DNA from: Eshraghiella sp045129695
GTDB lineage: Bacteria; Bacillota; Clostridia; Lachnospirales; Lachnospiraceae
NCBI GenBank assembly: GCA_045129695.1
Contig: JBGVJZ010000010.1
Span: 1-21,323, forward strand
DNA: 21,323 nt
Direction of reading: 5' to 3'
The position numbers and the translations under genes are program-made. Positions 1 through 7,451 of the stretch are shown here, piece after piece. Numbering within the stretch: position 1 is the first letter of the stretch; every line of letters starts with the position of its first letter. The notes under the pieces are model-generated. The model searched no databases. It was not told where the DNA came from and worked only from the letters and a program-made list of their open reading frames with translations.

Positions 1-75
1 GGTGAATGGTTTATAGTTTCTGGCAACTCTATTATACCATATCCAGTGAGGAGTTATTTGTTTTTTATAGCAAAA

Positions 76-116
76 AAATGCCGTATTAATGCGGCTTGTG
101 GCGTTTCGCAAACGCC
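76..116. other. two short hairpins upstream of CAP lipoprotein gene
   Basis: Two inverted repeats lie in the 152 bases before the first gene. The better one is GGCGTTT (100-106) with a 3-base loop pairing AAACGCC (110-116). The other is a weak GCCG (80-83)/CGGC (92-95) stem. On the minus strand the weak stem is followed by a run of seven T (complement of 72-78), so the pair could be a minus-strand terminator; on the plus strand they would lie in the leader of the lipoprotein mRNA. I do not recognise a riboswitch class. The rest of 1-152 shows nothing else I can support. Confidence 0.3.
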
Positions 117-152
117 TAGTAACATATTGAAATGAAAGGAATTACATAAAAT

Positions 153-1148
153 ATGAGCAAAACACTTATTAACAGGAAAAATATCCTTAAAAGAATAATC
201 TCAGTTATTGTTTTAGTTGTTATTGCCACTGTCTTCCCGGCAGGATGTTCAACCGGCAATACCAATAAATCATATGATAGCGGGATCACGTCTATTGCAA
301 CCGGTAAGGAAGTCAGTTCCGAAGAAAATACAACCTCCGTCACTTCCACTACAGAAGATGTAACAGAAGAGTCAACACAACCAGATCAGCCTATAGAAGA
401 GAATGAGACAACATCACCTGCCGAGACCGAAAATGTAACCACAGCCGAGACTACACAGCCTTCTACTACACAGGCCCCTACTACTCAGGAACCTACTACT
501 CAGGCTCCTACTACTCAGGCGACACAGGAGGAAACAACCGCCAAATACATAATTGACTACACTGAAGAATCTTCAAGTAAAACTGACGACTACAAATACG
601 GAGTTAAGAAAATCACTACAACTACAGATTATTACTATGTATATTCAGATGGTTCCAAAGAAAAATACAACACAAATTCTTACAGTTATTATGATACATC
701 AGGATATTGTGCTACTGACGAAGTTCTTTTATCGGAAAGCAATTCAAAAGCAGCCGCAAATATGTCTTATTATAATGACATTTTAACACTTGTTAACCAA
801 CTACGTGCCGAAGCAGGCGTACAGCCGCTTACACTTGACACAACACTATGCCAGGCAGCTACAATGCGTGCTATTGAAATAGATTATTCAGATTATTTTT
901 CACATACAAGACCAGATGGAACAAGCTGTTTTACCGTATTTAATACATATTCAATTAATTATGGCAATTGTGGTGAGAATATCGCCGCCGGCCAGCAGAC
1001 TCCACAGGCTGTAGTCACTGCCTGGAAAAACTCCGAGGGACACTACGCAAATATGATTAGTGACAACTATACCAAACTAGGTGTGGGCATGAGCAATGAA
1101 GGCGTAGGCGGTTACGGAATCTACTGGGTACAGTTATTTACAAATTAA
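153..1148 (+). CDS. CAP/SCP-domain surface lipoprotein with PTTQ-repeat linker
   Basis: This is an exported lipoprotein of 331 aa with a C-terminal CAP (cysteine-rich secretory/antigen 5/PR-1, SCP-like) domain. The N-terminus is basic, then hydrophobic (about residues 12-29), ending in PAGC with Cys32 as the likely lipidated residue. Residues about 35-140 are a Thr/Glu/Pro-rich linker with four tandem pentapeptides PSTTQ-APTTQ-EPTTQ-APTTQ (103-122), probably spanning the cell wall. The CAP domain runs from about 208 to 331: SHTRPDG (His251), GENIAAG (Glu275), WKNSEGHYANM (His297) and YWVQLFT at the end are the family signatures. The His/Glu pairs form the usual CAP cleft. The biological role of bacterial CAP proteins is mostly unknown, so none is assigned. 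AAAGGA at 135-140 supports the ATG at 153. The gene stands alone and ends in a hairpin terminator. Confidence 0.9.
   Translation: MSKTLINRKNILKRIISVIVLVVIATVFPAGCSTGNTNKSYDSGITSIATGKEVSSEENTTSVTSTTEDVTEESTQPDQPIEENETTSPAETENVTTAETTQPSTTQAPTTQEPTTQAPTTQATQEETTAKYIIDYTEESSSKTDDYKYGVKKITTTTDYYYVYSDGSKEKYNTNSYSYYDTSGYCATDEVLLSESNSKAAANMSYYNDILTLVNQLRAEAGVQPLTLDTTLCQAATMRAIEIDYSDYFSHTRPDGTSCFTVFNTYSINYGNCGENIAAGQQTPQAVVTAWKNSEGHYANMISDNYTKLGVGMSNEGVGGYGIYWVQLFTN
459..518 (+). repeat. four tandem 15-bp units encoding (A/E)PTTQ
   Basis: Four consecutive 15-bp units encode PSTTQ, APTTQ, EPTTQ and APTTQ. The units share the core CCTACTACTCAGG with a few silent or first-codon differences. Such tracts can gain or lose units by slippage, changing the length of the lipoprotein stalk. 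Confidence 0.85.
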
Positions 1149-1164
1149 ATACATATTATTACAA

Positions 1165-1205
1165 AGGGCTGAACCTTCAAATGTTCAACCCTTATTATTT
1201 TTTAC
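1165..1205 (+). terminator. terminator of CAP lipoprotein gene, overlapping the convergent gene end
   Basis: AGGGCTGAAC (1165-1174) pairs with GTTCAACCCT (1183-1192) with one G-U pair and an 8-base loop, followed by TATTATTTTTT. The minus-strand YibE/F gene ends inside this stem: its last Lys-Gly-stop codons form one arm. On the minus strand the following sequence is only weakly T-rich, so bidirectional use is possible but less certain. Confidence 0.75.
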
Positions 1206-2357
1206 AGTTTCCCCTGTTTTATTATACTTTACAGATAACAAAACAGCCGTTATTATTGCTACAATCGGTACCGTAAGGATTACTCCGATACTTCCGGCGA
1301 CACCCTGCATTATCTCAATACCAATATTATATGAATTGATTATCTGTCTGAAAGGCAGATCATATGCATAATTAATTATAAGTGTACTTGCGGAGCTTCC
1401 TACAAACGCAAGAATTAGTGTATTGGACATGGTTCCCATCATATCCCTGCCTACATTCATACCGCTTTTGAAAAGCTGCTGCCATGTTAATGACGGTGAT
1501 TTATCTTTGATTTCACAAATTGCTGATGACACGGACATCGCCACATCCATTACTGCACCAAGTGAGGCAATCAATATCCCCGAAAAAAGCAGACCACCTA
1601 TCTGAATTTCAGTATTCTGTCCGACAAATGTCAGTGTTTCAATATTGGAGACATTATATCCGTCAATATCTGCTGCAATCCCAAAAATCCATGCACTTAC
1701 TCCTGCTACAAGAACACCTGTGACCGTTCCTGTAATTGCACAAAATGTTTTGATGGAATATCCTCCAATGAGATACATTGTCACTATTGTAGTGACAGCA
1801 GCAATTAATACCGCAGCCCAGAATGGCGAGAAACCTACATAAATCATCGGCAAATATATGTATATGATTGCAACAACCGTGAATGCAAGACCTGCAACGG
1901 ACTTAATTCCGTTCCTGCCCCCGATTACACATATCAGCAGCATAAAAATTCCAACAAATACACATACCTGTACTGTTCTGTCCTTTGAATATACGGACAC
2001 TGTTTTGTTATCTCCCGACACACTCATTGTAACAATAATTCTGTCATTCTGTTTACATATCGCGCCAAAGAGATTTCCCTCTGCACTGGTTGCCTCAAGC
2101 ACCTCACCTTTATAGTCTCCCGAAAGGATTTCCACCTTCAAAAGCTGATAACCTACCCTTACTCCGTCAGAATTAAGATTGTCCTTAACAACCTCCGTAA
2201 CTCTGGCTGATTCATAATAATATCCTTTAGTTGACACCATTTCCGTCTTTTCAATGGAATAAAACCGGACGACTGCTACAATGAAAGCAGCCACTCCGGC
2301 CATTATTACTATAAGACGGACAGTCTTTTTAATCTTATCCGACATTAATTTATTCAT
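1185..2357 (-). CDS. YibE/F-like multipass membrane protein
   Basis: A 390-aa integral membrane protein of the YibE/F family. After an N-terminal membrane anchor (about residues 13-31) there is a soluble beta-rich extracytoplasmic region (about 32-125, with SAEGNLFGAICKQNDRI), then about seven hydrophobic helices. The block IGGLLFSGILIASLGAVMDV followed by AMSVSSAICEI and GRDMMGTMSNTLILAFVG is the conserved core of the family. The function of YibE/F is not firmly established, so no substrate is given. The ATG at 2357 is preceded by AAAGG at short spacing. The gene overlaps the end of the upstream phosphoesterase gene by 8 bases, so the two are almost certainly co-transcribed and translationally coupled. 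The stop lies in a convergent terminator hairpin. Confidence 0.85.
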   Translation of the reverse strand: MNKLMSDKIKKTVRLIVIMAGVAAFIVAVVRFYSIEKTEMVSTKGYYYESARVTEVVKDNLNSDGVRVGYQLLKVEILSGDYKGEVLEATSAEGNLFGAICKQNDRIIVTMSVSGDNKTVSVYSKDRTVQVCVFVGIFMLLICVIGGRNGIKSVAGLAFTVVAIIYIYLPMIYVGFSPFWAAVLIAAVTTIVTMYLIGGYSIKTFCAITGTVTGVLVAGVSAWIFGIAADIDGYNVSNIETLTFVGQNTEIQIGGLLFSGILIASLGAVMDVAMSVSSAICEIKDKSPSLTWQQLFKSGMNVGRDMMGTMSNTLILAFVGSSASTLIINYAYDLPFRQIINSYNIGIEIMQGVAGSIGVILTVPIVAIITAVLLSVKYNKTGETVKNNKG

Positions 2358-4392
2358 TTACCTTTCTCTTTTTTTCAGAAATAACCAATCCTGCTGCTCC
2401 TGCAAGTGACACACCTGCAACAGTGAACCATGCAATGACAGGGAATTCACTGCTTCCTGCATTAACATTGTTATCTACGACATCATTGTTATCAGCGTCA
2501 TCATTACCACCATTGTCATTTTCACCGTTATCATCATTGCTGATATTTTCATCTTTTACGGTTTCTAATCCGTTTACTGCGTCCTGTAAAGAGGTAATTG
2601 CACTGGCAATTGCTGTTGAATCAGCTTCGGCATTATCAAAAACCTGCTGTGCTGCTTCAATTGTACTCAATAAAGCCTTTAAGGATTCTTCTGTGTAATT
2701 TCCGGCTTTCTTTGCTGCTTCATAAGCACTGTCAGAAGCTATAAGCTCCGTCTCTAAAGCTTCCTTATCTGCTGATTTTACAATTGTATATGCAGTTGCA
2801 AGTCCACCATCTGCAACAAGCTCTTCGTTAGTAGCTGCATCATAGGTTCTTACTGTAAGAGTAGTTTCTGTAATATCAATTACTGAATATGTCGGTCTCC
2901 AGCTCTGGCATCTTGTGGCAATATAATCCTGCTGTGTTCCCATCATACGATAAAACTTACTTCCTGTTGATGAGTTAGCTTCAAAATATACTGTTCCTTC
3001 AGGATCAATTACCTTAGTACCGTCAGATGTACCTGTAAGTACATTATAGCAGTTATTTTCTTCTGTATATGCTGCAAACTCATCAGAGGATGTATCGCTT
3101 GGATAGGTTGAATATGTTGTATGAGTTTCTCCGTCAGATGATAACTGATATGTCCTTGAATATGTGTGGTCGTGTCCCTGAAGAACCGCATCAATATCAT
3201 ATTCATCAATAATAGGTGTAAGCTGAGTACGAAGTAAAATACCATCTGTATCTGAATGGTCATAGCCTGAACCATAAATATCCTGATGAAACATAAGAAT
3301 TCTCCATACTGCATCTTCATTATTCTCACAGGCTTCCTTAATTACGCTTTCGTGAGTTGCGCAGTTATAATTATTCGTATCAATACTGATAAATAACGTA
3401 TTTCCATACCTGAAGTAATAATCCGTACCGGCTACCGTCTTTCCTTCTGTATTTTCAGCACTTGTCTGAAGATTAGGATAATTAAAATGGTTGGAGTAAT
3501 TTACTGACTTTGAGTCATGATTACCAATCGTTGTTGCAATAGGAAGGCTTCTTAATACCGATGGACTAAGGAAACCTGAATACTCAATCTGCTGCTGGAG
3601 ATTGTCAGCATCCTTTGATACACTTGTCTGATTAATCTGGTCACCGGCTGAGAGAAGAAAACTTAAATTATCATGTGCTGCAACAGCATTCTCAAGTGTA
3701 TGATACCAGTTATAAGCATCGTTCATTGCAAAATATTCTTTTCCTGTGCTTCCATCTGATGCCGTATTTCCTGTTGATGCACCAATCTGTGGATCTCCTA
3801 CATACATAACAGAGAAGCTTTCTGTTGACCTGGTTGTATAATCATATGTTTCTGACCATTTTCCATCTACCCAGTACTGATATTTATATGTTGTATTTTC
3901 TGTAAGACCTGTTACGGTAACCTTATTAGGGTATAATGTAACAGTTTCTCCGTCATTAATCGTCACCTGATTATCCAAATCCTGAGTTCCTTCAAAAAGT
4001 CCGATTAATTTGCCGTCCGCATCAGTCAATTTAACCATTGGTGTTTCTTTATTTTTTGAATACCATGCAAAATTCAACTTAGTCGCATCCTCGCCCGGAG
4101 TAAGAGCTGCATATTCATAGTTTGTCTTTATGTTTTCCCATTTTGTCTTATATTCAGCCCATTCCTCACTGTCCGCATATACATTTGAATTCACTTCATA
4201 CTCCGTTGAATATGAATCATCCTCTGCATATTGCAAATCAGTTACTGATGTTGTTGCATCCTTTGAGCCTGATGCATCATTCCACGCTACTTTTCCCGAA
4301 CTTCTTGCGTAAGCTTCGGCTGAACCCATTACCAAACCTGCAACCATCGTCGCCATAAGCACGGTTGCTACAACTTTTTTTGTTTTTCTCAT
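2350..4392 (-). CDS. secreted, membrane-anchored metallophosphoesterase (purple-acid-phosphatase-like) with FIVAR-like domain
   Basis: A 680-aa exported phosphoesterase. The signal peptide covers about residues 1-29 (cut near AYA). Residues about 100-188 look like the fibronectin-III-like domain preceding the catalytic domain in purple acid phosphatases (LTENTTYKYQYWVDG). The calcineurin-like catalytic domain (about 192-510) has VGDPQIG (Asp200), SAGDQIN (Asp251), TIGNHD (Asn291, His292), LMFHQD (His369) and GHDHTYSR (His407, His409), i.e. a full metal-ligand set in which the first motif is D-P-Q rather than D-x-H. A helical FIVAR-like segment (about 542-610) and an Asp/Asn-rich linker (about 615-645) lead to a C-terminal membrane helix (about 651-672) and a KKRK tail. 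The start has GGAGG at 4399-4403. The natural substrate (phosphate mono- or diester, possibly nucleotides) cannot be read from the sequence. It is the first gene of an operon with the YibE/F gene. Confidence 0.9.
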   Translation of the reverse strand: MRKTKKVVATVLMATMVAGLVMGSAEAYARSSGKVAWNDASGSKDATTSVTDLQYAEDDSYSTEYEVNSNVYADSEEWAEYKTKWENIKTNYEYAALTPGEDATKLNFAWYSKNKETPMVKLTDADGKLIGLFEGTQDLDNQVTINDGETVTLYPNKVTVTGLTENTTYKYQYWVDGKWSETYDYTTRSTESFSVMYVGDPQIGASTGNTASDGSTGKEYFAMNDAYNWYHTLENAVAAHDNLSFLLSAGDQINQTSVSKDADNLQQQIEYSGFLSPSVLRSLPIATTIGNHDSKSVNYSNHFNYPNLQTSAENTEGKTVAGTDYYFRYGNTLFISIDTNNYNCATHESVIKEACENNEDAVWRILMFHQDIYGSGYDHSDTDGILLRTQLTPIIDEYDIDAVLQGHDHTYSRTYQLSSDGETHTTYSTYPSDTSSDEFAAYTEENNCYNVLTGTSDGTKVIDPEGTVYFEANSSTGSKFYRMMGTQQDYIATRCQSWRPTYSVIDITETTLTVRTYDAATNEELVADGGLATAYTIVKSADKEALETELIASDSAYEAAKKAGNYTEESLKALLSTIEAAQQVFDNAEADSTAIASAITSLQDAVNGLETVKDENISNDDNGENDNGGNDDADNNDVVDNNVNAGSSEFPVIAWFTVAGVSLAGAAGLVISEKKRKVNE

Positions 4393-4412
4393 ATTATTCC
4401 TCCATATTTATC

Positions 4413-4458
4413 GGGTCTTAATACCCCGCCATAGTCCAGATGAATTATTTTTCATCTG
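4413..4458 (-). other. two hairpins in the phosphoesterase leader
   Basis: Between the phosphoesterase start and truA, the minus-strand leader can form CAGATGAA (complement of 4451-4458) with TTCATCTG (4437-4444), a perfect 8-bp stem with a 6-base loop. Closer to the start codon there is a short GGGT/ACCC stem (4413-4426). Neither is followed by a T-run on the minus strand, so they are not terminators. They may stabilise or regulate the leader. I found no convincing -35/-10 pair for this gene. Confidence 0.35.
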
Positions 4459-4523
4459 CAAAACTATAATAAAATATGGATGTAAAATTGGAATTGTAAT
4501 ATATGTAAAAAAATCGTAAAAAG

Positions 4524-4532
4524 TGTTATAAT
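4524..4532 (+). promoter_or_regulatory. extended -10 promoter of truA
   Basis: TGT-TATAAT at 4524-4532 is a perfect extended -10 (TGn plus TATAAT) 33 bases before the truA ATG. No good -35 is visible at 17 bases, which is normal for extended -10 promoters. Confidence 0.6.
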
Positions 4533-4564
4533 AATACTATTACTTATGCTAAGGATGATTATTA

Positions 4565-5305
4565 ATGCAGAATTATAAAATTACCGTTTCATATGACGGA
4601 ACAAGATATTCAGGCTGGGAGAGTCACAATAGTAACGATATGACCATCCAGGGCAAAATAGAAAGTGTGCTTACAAGACTTGCCGGTACATCAATACGCA
4701 TTACAGGTGCCGGAAGAACTGATGCCGGTGTTCATGCCTTAGGAATGGTTGCGAATTTTACTTTGGATACCGGCATTTCCACTGAAAATATTCGTGACTA
4801 TCTCAACAAATATCTGCCTGAGGATATATGCATTCAAGAGGTAAGCAAAGCTTCCGAACGTTTTCACAGCCGATATAATGCTACCGGTAAAACATACCGC
4901 TATACATGTTATTATGGGGAATTAAAGCCTGTTTTTGACCGAAAATATGTGTATGTACTTGAAAAAACTCCGGATACGGATAAAATGCGTGAGGCAGCCG
5001 CTCTCCTGATTGGTACGCATGATTTTGCCAGCTTCTGTGGCAATGCCAGGATGAAAAAATCCACCGTAAGACGCATTGACAGAATCGAAATTCTACACAA
5101 TGGTAACTACATTACCTTTACCTACCATGGAAACGGTTTTCTTCAGTACATGGTAAGAATTCTTACAGGAACCCTGTTAGAGGTAGGATATGGTCAGCGA
5201 ACACCTGAAAGCATGACAGAGCTGATAGAAGCAAGGCACAGAGCCCTTGCCGGTATTACTGTCCCGCCATGTGGTCTGTGCCTTGTAGAGGTTGATTATA
5301 ATTAA
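4565..5305 (+). CDS. truA: tRNA pseudouridine(38-40) synthase TruA
   Basis: TruA converts uridine to pseudouridine at positions 38-40 in the anticodon arm of tRNAs. The 246-aa length is normal for the family. Diagnostic features are the N-terminal YDGTRYSGW segment, the catalytic motif GRTDAGVHALG with nucleophile Asp53, the central KTYRY block, and the C-terminal GNGFLQYMVRILTGTLLEVGYG. The ATG at 4565 has AAGGATG at 4551-4557 and an extended -10 promoter further up. In many Firmicutes truA follows ecfA/ecfT ECF-transporter genes. Here it is monocistronic and diverges from a phosphoesterase gene. Its stop codon overlaps the stop of the convergent symporter gene. Confidence 0.97.
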   Translation: MQNYKITVSYDGTRYSGWESHNSNDMTIQGKIESVLTRLAGTSIRITGAGRTDAGVHALGMVANFTLDTGISTENIRDYLNKYLPEDICIQEVSKASERFHSRYNATGKTYRYTCYYGELKPVFDRKYVYVLEKTPDTDKMREAAALLIGTHDFASFCGNARMKKSTVRRIDRIEILHNGNYITFTYHGNGFLQYMVRILTGTLLEVGYGQRTPESMTELIEARHRALAGITVPPCGLCLVEVDYN

Positions 5306-6711
5306 TTTTTGGTTTTTATTTTATTGAGATATTTTTTCGTCTCGGCCACAACTACGCCATTGAGTGCCAATAGTGCAATCAGGTTAGGAATAGCCATCAG
5401 ACCATTAAATATATCTGCGATTGTCCATACTGCCGTAATTGTCATAAAAGGACCGCAGAATACACACGCAATATAAATTATTCTATATACCTTAACAGCT
5501 TTCATATTGCCATTGGTAAGATATTCAAGACATCTTTCACTATAATAATCCCAACCAAGAATCGTTGTAAACGCAAAAAACACAAGGCAGAGCATAAGTA
5601 AGAATGAAGCCACCTCGTTAGGAAAAGGAAGCCCCAGCTGAAATGCCTTGGTGGTAACTGCCACACCTTCAAGTCCCATATCCCATGCACCGGTAATAAC
5701 AATAGCAAGTCCGGTCATGGTACAGATAACAATTGTATCAATAAACGTTCCAAGCATTGATACAAGTCCCTGCTGTGCCGGTTCTTCAATCTTAGCTGAA
5801 GCTGCTGCAATAGGTGAGCTTCCAAGTCCTGCTTCATTGGAGAAAATTCCTCTGGCAATACCCTTCTGCATGGCAACAATCATCGCTCCAAGTGCACCAC
5901 CTGCCACTGCACGTAATCCAAATGCACTCTCAACAATTGTCTTAAATGCCGCAGGAACAGCCTTAATATTAAAAATAAGAATCAATACAACTGCAAGAAC
6001 ATATGTAATAGCCATAAAAGGAACAACCACCTGTGCAACTGAAGAGATTCTCTTCAATCCTCCAATTAGAACAAGTGCCACGAATACCGTGATTACTATT
6101 GCTGCGATAACAACCGTCCACGAATAATCATTTCCAAAAATATGAACCGTCCATGAATTATCGGAATCAAAGAAATTATTAACTGCACTGGCAATACCAT
6201 TTACCTGAGTAAAAGTTCCTATACCAAGAAGACCTACTCCCACACCAAAGAAAGCAAATATTTTGGCAAGCCATTTCCATTTTGGACCCATGCCGTTTTC
6301 AATATAGTAGAATGGGCCGCCAATTATATGGCCATCCTCTGATACCTTTCTATATTTAACCGAAAGAAGACACTCAGAATATTTGGTTGCCATACCAACG
6401 AGTGCCGCAATCCACATCCAGAACAACGCTCCCGGGCCACCTGCCACAATGGCAGTTGCAACTCCAACAATATTACCCGTTCCTATGGTTGCAGAAAGTG
6501 CTGTGCACAATGCACCAAAGCTTGATACCTCTCCGTTCCTGGCATCATTATCTTTAGCAAACATCTTCTTAAAAGCATGCGGTAATTTGCGAAACTGGAC
6601 TCCCTTAAGTCTTGCAGTAAGAAAAAGTCCTGTTAAAAGAATCAGAACAACAAGTGGTATTCCCCATACAAAATTATCCACTGAATTTAAGATGTCATTA
6701 AACTTCTCCAT
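5302..6711 (-). CDS. AGCS-family sodium:alanine/amino-acid symporter
   Basis: A 469-aa multipass membrane protein of the alanine or glycine:cation symporter family (AgcS/AlsT/DagA type), which imports small amino acids (alanine, glycine, sometimes glutamine) with Na+. Family signatures are present: FGALCTALSATIGTGNIVG (about 65-83), GGPGALFWMWIAALVGMATK, then IIGGPFYYIENGMG, and GIFSNEAGLGSSPIAAA near the middle. About ten or eleven hydrophobic helices are visible. The start at 6711 has GGGAG at 6721-6725 with 9-base spacing. The gene is probably monocistronic, with its own promoter just downstream of the terminator of the preceding gene. The exact substrate is not decidable from the sequence. 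The last 4 bases overlap truA tail to tail, with no terminator between them. Confidence 0.93.
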   Translation of the reverse strand: MEKFNDILNSVDNFVWGIPLVVLILLTGLFLTARLKGVQFRKLPHAFKKMFAKDNDARNGEVSSFGALCTALSATIGTGNIVGVATAIVAGGPGALFWMWIAALVGMATKYSECLLSVKYRKVSEDGHIIGGPFYYIENGMGPKWKWLAKIFAFFGVGVGLLGIGTFTQVNGIASAVNNFFDSDNSWTVHIFGNDYSWTVVIAAIVITVFVALVLIGGLKRISSVAQVVVPFMAITYVLAVVLILIFNIKAVPAAFKTIVESAFGLRAVAGGALGAMIVAMQKGIARGIFSNEAGLGSSPIAAASAKIEEPAQQGLVSMLGTFIDTIVICTMTGLAIVITGAWDMGLEGVAVTTKAFQLGLPFPNEVASFLLMLCLVFFAFTTILGWDYYSERCLEYLTNGNMKAVKVYRIIYIACVFCGPFMTITAVWTIADIFNGLMAIPNLIALLALNGVVVAETKKYLNKIKTKN

Positions 6712-6750
6712 TATGATTGTCTCCCGTTAATATAAAATAATCTATTTAAT

Positions 6751-6779
6751 ACTTTACTTTAACAGAATAATTTAGTCAA
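6751..6779 (-). promoter_or_regulatory. probable promoter of the AGCS symporter gene
   Basis: On the minus strand TTGACT (complement of 6774-6779) is followed after 17 bases by TAAAGT (6751-6756), placing a transcript start roughly 30 bases before the ATG. The -35 is one base from consensus; the -10 is mediocre. Confidence 0.45.
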
Positions 6780-6780
6780 G

Positions 6781-6820
6781 AAAAAAGGGGCTGTTACAAA
6801 ATAAAATTTTGTAACAGCCC
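6781..6820 (-). terminator. strong terminator after the CBM26-like gene
   Basis: A perfect 15-bp stem, GGGCTGTTACAAAAT (6788-6802) with ATTTTGTAACAGCCC (6806-6820) and a 3-base loop, is followed on the minus strand by T6 (complement of 6781-6786). It ends transcription coming through the hypB/starch-binding gene pair just before the symporter promoter. Confidence 0.92.
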
Positions 6821-6831
6821 TACTTCTCTTA

Positions 6832-7419
6832 TTATTCTTCATTTGATTTCTTATTGGTACATAACGACACGATTAGAATTACAATAATAGCGGTCACACA
6901 GATGGCAGGTATAATAATTGTAAGAGGATTAAATGTTCCTTCTTCCGTTGGAGTATCTGTCTGTGTTTCATTTTCTGTCGGTACTTCTGTGGTCTGTACA
7001 TCTTCAGACGATTCAGTCTCAGCTGAGCCCGGTGCTCCCTCAGGTGCTTCATAAAGAATCTCCACACTCTTATCAGTACTAACAATAATCCACATATCCA
7101 CAGGTTCTACCACAAGATCTTCTGTCTGAGAAGCCCCGCTCTCCAAACTATCATTGATAATAATATGTGTAGTTGAAGCAGGAATATCATAGCTATACCA
7201 GCCATTTTCTTCAGCATTCATAAGTTCTCCCGGCCATGAACTTGTAAAAACATTACCAATATCATTCCATGCCCAGATACTTGGATTGCCCCATGCATCA
7301 GGGACATCCGTATACACTGTGAATGTATCTGCTGCCGCTACAGGTGTGCCGGGAATTGAAGCAATCGCCAGCAAAGTCGTAAAAACAACAGCAACAAGTT
7401 TCTTCATCAATTTCTTCAT
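6832..7419 (-). CDS. membrane-anchored CBM26-like starch-binding protein
   Basis: A 195-aa exported protein without a catalytic domain. The signal peptide covers about residues 1-30 (VAAA end). Residues about 32-125 resemble a family-26 carbohydrate-binding module, the small beta-sandwich found attached to amylases: aromatic-rich YTDVPDAWG, IWAWND, SWPGELM, NGWYSYDIP and a HIIIND strand. An acidic Thr/Glu-rich linker (about 128-162) leads to a single membrane helix (about 166-187) and a short charged tail. It would display a starch- or glucan-binding module on the cell surface. GGAGG at 7429-7433 supports the start. It lies 32 bases after hypB on the same strand and may share its transcript, although the jobs are unrelated. 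CBM26 is my recognition by pattern; an unrelated beta-sandwich is the alternative. Confidence 0.7.
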   Translation of the reverse strand: MKKLMKKLVAVVFTTLLAIASIPGTPVAAADTFTVYTDVPDAWGNPSIWAWNDIGNVFTSSWPGELMNAEENGWYSYDIPASTTHIIINDSLESGASQTEDLVVEPVDMWIIVSTDKSVEILYEAPEGAPGSAETESSEDVQTTEVPTENETQTDTPTEEGTFNPLTIIIPAICVTAIIVILIVSLCTNKKSNEE

Positions 7420-7451
7420 TAAAGTAAGCCTCCTTGTTATTCTAAAATATA

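Noticed and set aside
1..152. Riboswitch or tRNA at the left edge
   Set aside because: The hairpins do not fit a cloverleaf or any riboswitch core I can recognise. They are left as unnamed hairpins.
459..518. Possible CRISPR-like or minisatellite array
   Set aside because: The repeats are 15 bp, contiguous, in frame and encode PTTQ units of a linker. There are no spacers.
5648..6127. 159-aa plus-strand frame inside the symporter gene
   Set aside because: It is a low-complexity Thr/Ala/Ile-rich mirror of hydrophobic codons on the minus strand, a typical shadow frame of a membrane protein gene.
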